From positions 22,334 through 86,333 of the forward strand of contig CANMVY010000010.1 of assembly GCA_947501265.1 (NCBI GenBank): 64,000 nt of DNA. Direction: 5' to 3'. This stretch comes from Bacteroidota bacterium. GTDB taxonomy: Bacteria; Bacteroidota; Bacteroidia; UBA7662; CANHCV01. Positions 1 to 8,814 of the stretch are shown in pieces (the first letter of the stretch is position 1; the number at the start of each line of letters is the position of its first letter). The position numbers and the translations under genes were made by a program. The notes beneath the pieces were generated by a model. It saw only the letters and a program-made list of their open reading frames with translations, had not been told where the DNA came from and made no database searches.

Positions 1-1
1 C

Positions 2-118
2 GATTGGGAGGAAAAAACCTTGAAAATGACCTCATGGAAAGTAAGATGCATGGTACAACCTTGGGCCATTTACGGGTACATTTATTTACAAATTCCGCTG
101 AAGCGGTTGCTGGGTTGA
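2..118 (+). CDS. C-terminal end of an unidentified protein (partial)
   Basis: An open frame enters from the left edge and ends at a TGA immediately before the convergent stop codon of the SUI1 gene. The 38 visible residues are rich in Trp, Tyr and Lys (for example WAIYGYIYLQ near the end) and read like a genuine protein tail. No start is visible and I do not recognise the family. The back-to-back stops fit a convergent gene pair. The assignment rests only on frame, composition and position, so confidence is low. Confidence 0.35.
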   Translation, partial: DWEEKTLKMTSWKVRCMVQPWAIYGYIYLQIPLKRLLG

Positions 119-463
119 TTAACCCCCGGCTTTTTTCACTTGGGAATAGCCCATTTCCTTCAGCCAAACCAAAAGTTTGTCGCGAAAGTCGCCTTGAAGA
201 ATAATTTCTCCGTCTTTGGCGCTACCTCCAACCCCGCATTTCATTTTCAACTTCTTACCGAGTTCCTGCAAATCGTCTTGCTGTCCAACAAAACCCCGAA
301 TGATGGAGGCTACTTTTCCGCCCCCCTTTCGCTCGAGATGAATTTTTAAATTTTGTTGTTGAGGGGGCAAGGTTTCAGCATCGCTCAAACCGAAAAACGA
401 ATAATTGAACTCGGGATCGGTGGAATACACCACGCCCTCTCGGTTTTTATCTTTTTTTCCCAT
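119..463 (-). CDS. SUI1/YciH-family translation initiation factor
   Basis: About 114 residues with the eIF1/SUI1 fold signature: [15 protein letters not shown], then the [14 protein letters not shown] segment and the end block [20 protein letters not shown]. Bacterial members (E. coli YciH) bind the small ribosomal subunit and may affect start-site fidelity; the role in Bacteroidota is not established. I chose the MGKKDKN start because the longer frame would run into the preceding permease gene; this ATG lies one base after the permease stop. It is therefore probably the last gene of the ABC exporter operon. Confidence 0.9.
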   Translation of the reverse strand: MGKKDKNREGVVYSTDPEFNYSFFGLSDAETLPPQQQNLKIHLERKGGGKVASIIRGFVGQQDDLQELGKKLKMKCGVGGSAKDGEIILQGDFRDKLLVWLKEMGYSQVKKAGG

Positions 464-464
464 G

Positions 465-1727
465 TTACTTTTTAAATGCCCAACGAGCAATTTCCTTCAA
501 AGTTACTTTTTTCCCGTACATCAAAACCCCAATTCGATATATTCGGGCGGAAATATAGGTAAAAAATACAAAGCTCAACACCATGGTTACCATGCTCAAC
601 GCCAATTCCCAAGGAGCAACGGCATCGTATGCAAAGCGCGCCATCATCACCACAGGAGCCGTTAGCGGAATCATGGAGCTCCAAAAAGCGGTTGCCGAAT
701 GCGGCTGAGCCACCGCCGTTTGCGCCAATACAAACGCAATGATGATGGGAATGGTAACGGGAAAGGTTAACTGTTGTGCATCTTGCTCTTGATCTACAGC
801 CGAACCGATGGCCGCAAACAACGCAGCGTAGATTAGGAAACCGAAAATGAAGTAAAAGAAGAACACCAATAAGAATCCGGGAACATCTGCCATGGCCGAA
901 AGCGCATCGGGCGACATGGCATCGGGAGCGGCAGCCGAACCTGTAGCGGCATCGCCCAAAAAGGCGGGCAATACCAAGGTAATCACAATCATCGTTAAAC
1001 CAATCCAAATGAGGAATTGCAACAAAGCGGTGGCTGCGATACCCAATATTTTTCCCATCATGAGTTGAAACGGCTGAACACTCGAAATCAAAACCTCCAT
1101 GATTCGGTTGCTTTTCTCCTCAGAAACGCCTCTCAAAACCTGCATACCGTAAATCAAAATGAAAAAGTACATCAACATGCTACCAATGGAAGCCAAGCCA
1201 AACGCTTTCTCGCTCGATTGGGAACTTCCTTCGGGTTTTACACTTTGAATGCTGAATTCCGGAGTTTTCATGGAATCGAGTTTGGCTCTCGACACTCCGT
1301 TTTCTTCCAATTTTTTGTCTTCAACCGTTTTGGAAATATTCTCGGTTAAATAATCCTGCACCTTAATACTCATGGGGGATTGGCTGGTAAACTTGAGGCC
1401 TTTCCCGGGATCTTTCCCAAAAACCTCGGCAGTTACCGTAAGCAATCCGAGATTTTCATCCTGCGCTAAACTATCGATTAAAGCCTGGCCTTTCAATGGC
1501 GCAGGAATGAGCAATAGCTTTTCTTTGGATGGAAGTTTTTGCTTCCACAACTGAGCATCGTCTTGCACCCAAATGGTTTGAGTGGAATCGTCCATCTTTG
1601 TAATGATGATGGGAACCGCAATAAATGCCGACATCAATACCGGGCCCAAAATGGAGAGAATCCAGAATTGCTTGGTTTTTACCCGAACGAATAATTCCCT
1701 GGAAAGGATAAGGTAGATGGCTCTCAT
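465..1727 (-). CDS. ABC-2 type transporter permease (NatB-like)
   Basis: A 420-residue membrane protein. One membrane segment near residues 20-45 ([17 protein letters not shown]) is followed by a large extracytoplasmic domain (about 45-170) and then roughly five membrane segments to the C-terminus. This is the NatB/ABC-2 layout of Na+ or drug efflux exporters. The motif [17 protein letters not shown], typical of the family, is present. Its start overlaps the stop of the ATPase gene by ATGA, so the two are translationally coupled. The substrate cannot be told from sequence. Confidence 0.88.
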   Translation of the reverse strand: MRAIYLILSRELFVRVKTKQFWILSILGPVLMSAFIAVPIIITKMDDSTQTIWVQDDAQLWKQKLPSKEKLLLIPAPLKGQALIDSLAQDENLGLLTVTAEVFGKDPGKGLKFTSQSPMSIKVQDYLTENISKTVEDKKLEENGVSRAKLDSMKTPEFSIQSVKPEGSSQSSEKAFGLASIGSMLMYFFILIYGMQVLRGVSEEKSNRIMEVLISSVQPFQLMMGKILGIAATALLQFLIWIGLTMIVITLVLPAFLGDAATGSAAAPDAMSPDALSAMADVPGFLLVFFFYFIFGFLIYAALFAAIGSAVDQEQDAQQLTFPVTIPIIIAFVLAQTAVAQPHSATAFWSSMIPLTAPVVMMARFAYDAVAPWELALSMVTMVLSFVFFTYISARIYRIGVLMYGKKVTLKEIARWAFKK

Positions 1728-2623
1728 AGGGCAGAATTTTGAACGATTTGAATGAAAATTTCATTGAGTCCCGGAATCAATTCCCGGCAACTGTGGATGG
1801 TAAGCTGGGATTGAAGGGCTTTTTGAAGCCACTCGTTCACCGAATGTTCGGCCATCGGCAAAACAACCTTTTGCCCGTCTTCCGTTTGAACAATGGAAAA
1901 CCCTTGCATCCAATCGGGAATGTTTCCTTCAAATAGCAACTCAATTTCACTGGATTTGTGGGCCTGACGTATTTCCCGGGTGGTTCCCGAAAGCACCACT
2001 TTGCTTTGGTGAATCATCACCAAACTATCGCACAAGGTTTCTACCGATTCCATGCGGTGGGAAGAAAACAAAATGGTTGCTCCCCGTTGTTTTAAATTCA
2101 GAATTTCTTCCTTGAGAATTTCGGCGTTCACGGGATCGAAGCCGGAAAACGGCTCGTCCAAAATCACCAAATCTGGCTCATGAAGGATGGTTGCGATGAA
2201 TTGCACCTTTTGTTGCATCCCTTTCGACAAGTCGGCCACGTGTTTGTTCCACCATTTTTGAAGGTCGAAACGTTCAAACCACTGTTTGCAACGAAGGGTC
2301 GCTTCCGATTTCGACAAGCCTTTGAGTTGCCCCAAGTAGATGACTTGATCGGCGATATTCATCTTTTTATACAGCCCTCGTTCTTCGGGAAGATAACCCA
2401 CCTTTTGAATGTCTTCCCTGCGAATTGGACGACCTTCAAAGAGCACTTCGCCTTCGTCGGGCGCAATGATTTGATTGATGATTCGAATGGACGTGGTTTT
2501 GCCGGCGCCATTGGGACCCAACAACCCAAAAATGCTGCCCTTAGGAATGGAAAAACTCACTCCATTGAGGGCCTTGTGCGCTTCAAACGATTTGTGAATG
2601 TTGCGCAGTTCAATAAGATTCAT
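1724..2623 (-). CDS. ABC transporter ATP-binding protein (NatA-like)
   Basis: A complete ABC ATPase: Walker A GPNGAGKTT, signature LSKGMQQKVQ, Walker B LVILDEPFSGFDP and switch-region FSSHRM. A C-terminal extension of about 80 residues resembles the DUF4162 tail of NatA-like proteins. The start MNLIELRNIHKSF was chosen over a 13-codon longer frame because the ABC fold begins right there. It energises the permease encoded next in the operon. All catalytic motifs are intact, unlike those of the exporter ATPase at 18.7 kb. Confidence 0.92.
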   Translation of the reverse strand: MNLIELRNIHKSFEAHKALNGVSFSIPKGSIFGLLGPNGAGKTTSIRIINQIIAPDEGEVLFEGRPIRREDIQKVGYLPEERGLYKKMNIADQVIYLGQLKGLSKSEATLRCKQWFERFDLQKWWNKHVADLSKGMQQKVQFIATILHEPDLVILDEPFSGFDPVNAEILKEEILNLKQRGATILFSSHRMESVETLCDSLVMIHQSKVVLSGTTREIRQAHKSSEIELLFEGNIPDWMQGFSIVQTEDGQKVVLPMAEHSVNEWLQKALQSQLTIHSCRELIPGLNEIFIQIVQNSAL

Positions 2624-2713
2624 GCGATAAAGTTCTTTAAAAAAACCTGAATAAAAAACCATTTTTTACCCGAACTTCGCTGATCGATTGAACGATCTGT
2701 ATAAATGACCGCG

Positions 2714-3217
2714 ATGAAAGGACGACTATTTTGGATTTTAGGATTCATGTTTTTACTTAACGGCAATTCCTTCGCTCAGGTTTACCGTCAAGCCGTAGGA
2801 ATTCGGGGAAATGGCAACCTTTTGGGATTTTCTTTTGTTCAACGAATTGCTCCTTCCATGACTGGGGAAGTTATTCTTGAACGAAATCCCTTCGACTCGC
2901 ACATTGCCGGAACAGTTCGCTTCCACAGAAACACGTTTGGCCCTCGCTTAAATTCGTACTTTGGAATTGGCGGACAAGCTGGATTTGTTCGTTATGCGCC
3001 AGGAACTTTTGTTGGTTTGAATACGCAGTTTGGATTGGAGTATAAACTGCCGTTCTTGCCCATTCAAACCAGCATCGATTTAATGCCCATGATCAATCTC
3101 GGGCCGCACCCCAAAAACTTGTATTTGCAAGTTGCTTTGGGAATTCGATATGTTACCAAAAAAGATGAAACCCGGGGCTTGCGTGGCGTCATCAATCAAA
3201 TGAAAAACATTCCATGA
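2714..3217 (+). CDS. Secreted hypothetical protein, probable outer-membrane barrel
   Basis: About 167 residues. The N-terminus MKGRLFWILGFMFLLNG...FAQ is a clear signal peptide ending at a Bacteroidota-style FAQ cleavage site. The mature part alternates Gly and aromatic residues (YFGIGGQAGFVRYAPG) and looks like a small beta-barrel. I do not recognise a named family. It is the first gene of a three-gene unit with the next hypothetical gene and coaE, joined by an ATGA overlap at its 3' end. An alternative start lies three codons upstream. Confidence 0.7.
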   Translation: MKGRLFWILGFMFLLNGNSFAQVYRQAVGIRGNGNLLGFSFVQRIAPSMTGEVILERNPFDSHIAGTVRFHRNTFGPRLNSYFGIGGQAGFVRYAPGTFVGLNTQFGLEYKLPFLPIQTSIDLMPMINLGPHPKNLYLQVALGIRYVTKKDETRGLRGVINQMKNIP

Positions 3218-3774
3218 CGGATCGCGACCTCTTTTTAGAGCATACCATCGATTACTTTGGACCTCATGCGCAGCGAAAGGGAGAAATCGAATCGCAACTG
3301 CCCACGTTTATTCAGTGGGATTTTGTTTTTCGACCCAGCCAAAACCCCCAGTTAAAACAATTGGAGGCCGAAGCCTTTCGTCCGGTTCAGCAATGGTTTC
3401 GCAACCAAGGTTGGCCCGTTTTACGCTTAGCAGAAAACGTTTGGGAGTCGGTTGAAAGCATTCCTGAAGAGGCCCGAGTGCCGGAAGAAGTGGTTCAACA
3501 TTTGCAAGCGCGTTTTGACCAAATGGAAGATCAACGAAAAGGAGCGGTGTTTACGTTGTTCTGCTGCGGAAGCGATCGCACCCATTGGACGGCCGCTCAA
3601 GCGCTCTTGGAGGGCGGAATTACCCCCAAAGAATTTGCTCTCGTGTTGGCATCGGCCGAAATTACTGCCGCTAAATTGGCCGGACAGATGAGCAAAACCG
3701 ACTGGAAAGAAGCCTTGAGGGAATTTGAAGATTTGGCGTACGACGCCCTCGACTTTGCCGACGAAGAAGCATGA
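3214..3774 (+). CDS. Conserved-looking hypothetical cytoplasmic protein
   Basis: A 186-residue acidic, soluble protein with no signal peptide or membrane segment. A Cys-Cys pair (LFCCGSDRTHW) sits near residue 117. The rest is predicted mostly helical, with a strongly acidic C-terminus. No family recognised. Both ends overlap the neighbours by ATGA, so it is translationally coupled to the secreted protein before it and to coaE after it. The coding assignment is firm because of this packing; the function is unknown. Confidence 0.7.
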   Translation: MTDRDLFLEHTIDYFGPHAQRKGEIESQLPTFIQWDFVFRPSQNPQLKQLEAEAFRPVQQWFRNQGWPVLRLAENVWESVESIPEEARVPEEVVQHLQARFDQMEDQRKGAVFTLFCCGSDRTHWTAAQALLEGGITPKEFALVLASAEITAAKLAGQMSKTDWKEALREFEDLAYDALDFADEEA

Positions 3775-4358
3775 AACGCATTGGATTAACAGGAGGAATT
3801 GGGAGCGGGAAAAGTACGGTCGCTTCGGTTTTTGCCACCTTGGGGATTCCGTGTTACAATAGCGACCGCCGCGCCAAAGAACTCATGGTTGAAAAAGATT
3901 CCCTACGAACCTTCCTCTTCCAACATTTCGGACCGGAGGTCATCCAAAACCATCAACTCCAATCCTCCATCATTTCCAAAGTTGTTTTCGAACATCCCGA
4001 ATTGCTGGAACAACTCAACGGAGCCGTACATCCCGAAGTGGGGAAAGACTTCGACGCTTGGTGCGAAGAGCAAAATGCTCCCTACATTTTGAAAGAAGCT
4101 GCGCTGCTGTTCGAAAGCGGGAGCTGGAAAAATTTGGATGCCATCGTTTGCGTTACCGCTCCCGAAGCGTTGCGCATTGAACGCGTGATTCAGCGCAACG
4201 GATTCTCCCGAGAACAGGTAAAAGCTCGGATTCAAAATCAAATGCCCGAAGAAGAAAAAGTTTCCCGATCCCAATTTGTCATCGAAAACGATGGAAATCA
4301 TTCCCTTATTGAACAAGTTTTGGCCATCCACCAAACGCTTCTCAAGAAAGTTAATTAA
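3771..4358 (+). CDS. coaE: Dephospho-CoA kinase
   Basis: A 195-residue P-loop kinase for the last step of coenzyme A synthesis (ATP-dependent 3'-phosphorylation of dephospho-CoA). Walker A GGIGSGKSTV sits at the very N-terminus, followed by YNSDRRAKELM (substrate region), and LLFESGSW and the arginine-rich IERVIQRNGFSREQVKARI lid region. Length is typical for CoaE. It is the last gene of a coupled three-gene unit; about 45 bases follow before the next gene. Confidence 0.95.
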   Translation: MKRIGLTGGIGSGKSTVASVFATLGIPCYNSDRRAKELMVEKDSLRTFLFQHFGPEVIQNHQLQSSIISKVVFEHPELLEQLNGAVHPEVGKDFDAWCEEQNAPYILKEAALLFESGSWKNLDAIVCVTAPEALRIERVIQRNGFSREQVKARIQNQMPEEEKVSRSQFVIENDGNHSLIEQVLAIHQTLLKKVN

Positions 4359-4391
4359 CAAAACCCCTCTTTCTTTTTACAACCCCGTGTT

Positions 4392-4399
4392 TACCTTTG
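4392..4399 (+). promoter_or_regulatory. Bacteroidota -7 box TACCTTTG
   Basis: An exact TAnnTTTG match ends four bases before the GTG start of the Cys-rich protein gene. At the usual spacing, transcription would begin at or next to the start codon, giving a leaderless mRNA. No clear -33 TTTG is visible at the expected distance. Confidence 0.5.
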
Positions 4400-4403
4400 T
4401 GGG

Positions 4404-4832
4404 GTGAAGCGATTCATTTCCATAGCCTTACTTTTCTCTTTCGTCTTCGCAACGGCTGTGCCCGCTGCGGTTATCGATTGTTGTTGCAAGGCCATGCAAA
4501 CCGAAAGTTCCAGCTGTTGTGCATCGATGGAAGACGAGGCGGATGCGTGCTGCAGCGATAAAGAATCGGTGATTCTTAAAAAATTCGAGGAAAAGGCGGC
4601 CTTTTTTCAAGAAAAATCGGTGGAGAAATCGGAAAAACCGGTCTTGCATCCTCACGGAAAAGCGCCCGTCGGTTTGGTTGAATTCGCTTTCAACCGGGCG
4701 CTTCAACTTCTTTCCCCCACCTCCATCAAAATTCCCGAGCGAGTCCCGTGTTCCACAAGGGATATCGTCAGCTTTTCAACCCATTCTTCCCACCGTTTTA
4801 TGGGGATCGATTTTTCCATTTGGCGCTGTTGA
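4404..4832 (+). CDS. Small Cys-rich secreted protein, metal-locus partner
   Basis: 142 residues starting at GTG. A signal peptide (MKRFISIALLFSFVFATAVPAA) is followed by clustered cysteines: CCC, CC and CC within about 27 residues. The remainder is charged and of low complexity. The layout resembles the small Cys-Cys proteins that precede TonB receptors in Bacteroidota metal loci, but the HYC motif of the HYC_CC_PP family is not present, so membership is uncertain. It lies 48 bases upstream of the TonB receptor and is presumably co-transcribed. A role in periplasmic soft-metal (copper-like) binding is inference. Confidence 0.65.
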   Translation: MKRFISIALLFSFVFATAVPAAVIDCCCKAMQTESSSCCASMEDEADACCSDKESVILKKFEEKAAFFQEKSVEKSEKPVLHPHGKAPVGLVEFAFNRALQLLSPTSIKIPERVPCSTRDIVSFSTHSSHRFMGIDFSIWRC

Positions 4833-4880
4833 GTTCAACCCATTTTCACTAGAAAATACGTTGAACATCAATCCAAAAAA

Positions 4881-7064
4881 ATGAAAAAATCCATCTTTAT
4901 CCTATTCATATTCGGCATTTTTTCGACCCATGCGCAAAACCTTTGGTTCGGAAAAATCATCAATAAGGCTTCTTTAGAGCCCATTTCCGGAGCCGTGATT
5001 CGGTTCGGAGAAAACGAATACGCCCTTTCCGATGCTCAAGGGCGATTCAAAATCAAATCATCGGACACCCTCCTCACCCTTTTCTTTTCCCATCTCGGAT
5101 TCGTGTCAGATTCATTGGTAGTTTCCCATCAACAAAAAGGAATCTCCATGCAGATGAGTCCGGCACCGGTGGAGTTGAAGGGTGCAAACATTGGGCGGAA
5201 GCGAAAATCGACCGAGATCAGCACCTTGGATTCTCGAGCGGTACAAACGATCACCACCCGAGAGTTGCAAAAGGCCGCCTGCTGTAACCTCAGCGAAAGT
5301 TTTGAAACGTCGGCGGCTGTAGACGTTTCCCTTTCCGATGCCCTTACCGGCGCACGCCGCATCAAAATGTTGGGATTGGACGGAAAATACGTGCAATTGC
5401 TCACCGAAAACACCTCGGAATTTCGAGGATTGGGGCAGGCATACGGCATTCAATACGTTCCCGGACACTGGATGGAATCCATTCAGATTTTGAAAGGGGC
5501 CGGTTCGGTTGCTCAGGGATACGAAGCATTTACCGGCCAAATGAACGTGGAGTTGCTCAAACCTCGTGAAGCCGAAAAGTTTTCCATGTCGGCCTACCAA
5601 TCTTCCCAAGGGCGCTCCGAGTTAACGGCCCACGTAGCCGGAAAAGTGAATACCGCCTGGCACGGGTTGCTGGCCGCCCACACCCAACAAGAGTACATTC
5701 AGTGGGACATGAACCACGATGGGTTTTTGGATCAGCCGCTCATCAACAATGTGAACGTGTACAACCGCTGGCATTGGCAAGGAAAACGCGCCGAGAGTCA
5801 AATCGGAATCAAGTACTTGAGGGAAAGTCGTAATGGAGGCGAGGTTCCTTTACCCGACGGGATTTTACCGTTGGTTCCTCAATATTTCATCAATCACCAC
5901 ACGGAGCGGTTGTATGCCTGGGCCAAATTTGGGATTTTGTTTCCTGGAAAACCCTACAAAAGCATCGGAAATATTTTATCGTCGGGCATTCACAAACAGC
6001 ATTCCATGTTGGGTTGGAACGAGTATCAAGGAAAGGAGAAAAATCTTCAATACTCCTTTTTGTACCAAACCATTTGGAAAGATACCCGCCATCAAATCAA
6101 GATGGGGGCAAATTATTTGTGGGATCAATTCGATGAGAAATTCCGGGATTCGAGTTGGAATCGCACCGAGCACGTTCCCGGAATCTTTGTTGAATGGCAC
6201 GAAAAACCGCAAAACCTTCCCCTTGATTTGATCGTTGGCCTTCGGGCAGATCGACACAATTTGTACGGAGGTTTCCTCACTCCCCGATTCAATTTGAAAT
6301 GGAACCTTACCGATAACAACATCATTAAAATTTCCTACGGCACCGGCTTCCGCACCGTAAATGCGTTGGTGGAAAACATTGGTTTTTTTGCTTCGGGAAG
6401 GCAATGGATCGTGGAAGAAGCGCCCCAAGCCGAACGCTCCCAAATTTTGGGCGGCAGTTTCATTAAAATGATGGATTGGTTCGGACGGGAATGGGTGCTT
6501 ACCTTGGATTACTACGAAACCCATTTCCAAAATCAATGGTTGGTGGATGTGGAAGAAAGCGGAACGCTGCGCATGTACAACCAAAAGGCAGCCTCCTTTT
6601 CGAAGAGTTTTCAGGCGGAATTGAACGGAGAAGTTTTAGAAGGCACCACCCTACGGTTGGCTTACAAATACGACGACCCTCGATCGGGCTTTTCGGGCGG
6701 AACGAAAATTCGTCCTCTGGTAGAACAACACCGCTTTTTGGCCAACACCGGCTGGGAAAGCTACAATGGGAAATGGCTGGCCGATGCCACGGTAACCTAC
6801 ACCGGTCGAAAACGTTTGCCCCAGTATTACGATTTGCCACAAACCGTTTTGGGCTACAGCCCAGGATTCTTTTTGGTGAACGGACAGGTGACCAAGAAAT
6901 TCAAATTTGCCGATTGGTATATGGGCGTTGAAAACGTTTTGAATTTTCGGCAACACCACCCGATTGTGGGCGCCCCCATCGGTCCCGGATTTGATGCCGC
7001 CATGGTTTGGGGCCCCATCATGGGAAGGAATGTTTATCTAGGAATGCGCTATAAAATCAAGTAA
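4881..7064 (+). CDS. TonB-dependent receptor, probable copper/soft-metal uptake
   Basis: 727 residues: signal peptide ending STHAQ, carboxypeptidase-regulatory-like domain (about 22-95, ISGAVIRFGENEYALSDAQG), plug domain and a C-terminal 22-strand-type barrel ending in YLGMRYKIK. The plug contains KAACCNLSESFETSAAVDVS, whose Cys-Cys is typical of receptors encoded beside HMA-domain proteins. It sits between a Cys-rich secreted protein and an HMA protein with only one base between receptor and HMA gene. This arrangement points to copper or a similar thiophilic metal; the exact substrate is inferred. Confidence 0.88.
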   Translation: MKKSIFILFIFGIFSTHAQNLWFGKIINKASLEPISGAVIRFGENEYALSDAQGRFKIKSSDTLLTLFFSHLGFVSDSLVVSHQQKGISMQMSPAPVELKGANIGRKRKSTEISTLDSRAVQTITTRELQKAACCNLSESFETSAAVDVSLSDALTGARRIKMLGLDGKYVQLLTENTSEFRGLGQAYGIQYVPGHWMESIQILKGAGSVAQGYEAFTGQMNVELLKPREAEKFSMSAYQSSQGRSELTAHVAGKVNTAWHGLLAAHTQQEYIQWDMNHDGFLDQPLINNVNVYNRWHWQGKRAESQIGIKYLRESRNGGEVPLPDGILPLVPQYFINHHTERLYAWAKFGILFPGKPYKSIGNILSSGIHKQHSMLGWNEYQGKEKNLQYSFLYQTIWKDTRHQIKMGANYLWDQFDEKFRDSSWNRTEHVPGIFVEWHEKPQNLPLDLIVGLRADRHNLYGGFLTPRFNLKWNLTDNNIIKISYGTGFRTVNALVENIGFFASGRQWIVEEAPQAERSQILGGSFIKMMDWFGREWVLTLDYYETHFQNQWLVDVEESGTLRMYNQKAASFSKSFQAELNGEVLEGTTLRLAYKYDDPRSGFSGGTKIRPLVEQHRFLANTGWESYNGKWLADATVTYTGRKRLPQYYDLPQTVLGYSPGFFLVNGQVTKKFKFADWYMGVENVLNFRQHHPIVGAPIGPGFDAAMVWGPIMGRNVYLGMRYKIK

Positions 7065-7065
7065 C

Positions 7066-7401
7066 ATGAAAAAAATAATCCTCTCTTTCTTGGTTCTATT
7101 TGGAATGCAAGAAATCAAAGCCCAAAACAAAGTCGTTACCGACACCATCGCCACATCCACCGTTTGCGGTACTTGCAAAAGTATTCTGGACGAAGGATTG
7201 AAGTTTGAAAAAGGGGTGATTCGGGTAACCGTTTTGGTGGAAGAGCAGAAAATCATTCTGAAGTACCGCTCCGATAAAACCAATCGAGCGACCCTAAAGG
7301 CAGCGATTTCCCGGTTGGGATATCGGGCCGACGATGTTCCTGCCGACCCCAAGGGGTTTGAGGCGTTGCCGGCCTGTTGCAAGAAACCGCACAACGATTG
7401 A
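7066..7401 (+). CDS. Secreted heavy-metal-associated (HMA) domain protein
   Basis: 111 residues: a signal peptide ending near EIKAQ, then an HMA-like beta-alpha-beta fold with the CxxC-type metal site TVCGTCKSILDEGL, and a C-terminal Cys pair (LPACCKK). HMA domains bind Cu+ or Zn2+ through the two cysteines. Being exported, it likely hands metal to or from the TonB receptor encoded one base upstream. A strong terminator follows, closing the metal operon. Confidence 0.85.
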   Translation: MKKIILSFLVLFGMQEIKAQNKVVTDTIATSTVCGTCKSILDEGLKFEKGVIRVTVLVEEQKIILKYRSDKTNRATLKAAISRLGYRADDVPADPKGFEALPACCKKPHND

Positions 7402-7419
7402 TCGGGTAGGAACGAAACA

Positions 7420-7448
7420 AAAAATGCCGCTTTTCAGCGGCATTTTTT
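7420..7448. terminator. Bidirectional intrinsic terminator
   Basis: Stem ATGCCGCT / AGCGGCAT with a TTTC loop, flanked by A-run and T-run. It separates the convergent HMA gene and sahH and can serve both strands. Confidence 0.88.
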
Positions 7449-7468
7449 GTTGTTGATTCTTCTTGAAA

Positions 7469-8764
<1,296 letters not shown>

Positions 8765-8783
8765 TTTTACTATTTTTGGTTTG

Positions 8784-8791
8784 CAAAGGTA
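8784..8791 (-). promoter_or_regulatory. -7 box TACCTTTG for ahcY
   Basis: On the minus strand an exact TAnnTTTG lies 19 bases before the ahcY start. It sits in a near-perfect inverted repeat (8781-8808, TTGCAAAGGTAAA / TTTACCTTGCAA) whose other arm could serve the divergent M1 peptidase gene. Confidence 0.5.
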
Positions 8792-8814
8792 AAACATTTA
8801 CCTTGCAATTTATC

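Noticed and set aside
472..1008. 178-residue minus-strand frame inside the ABC permease gene
   Set aside because: Cys/Arg-rich out-of-frame shadow of the permease; no start context or family.
8765..8814. SAM/SAH riboswitch upstream of ahcY
   Set aside because: The gap is too short and no riboswitch-like structure is present; only promoter-like boxes are seen.
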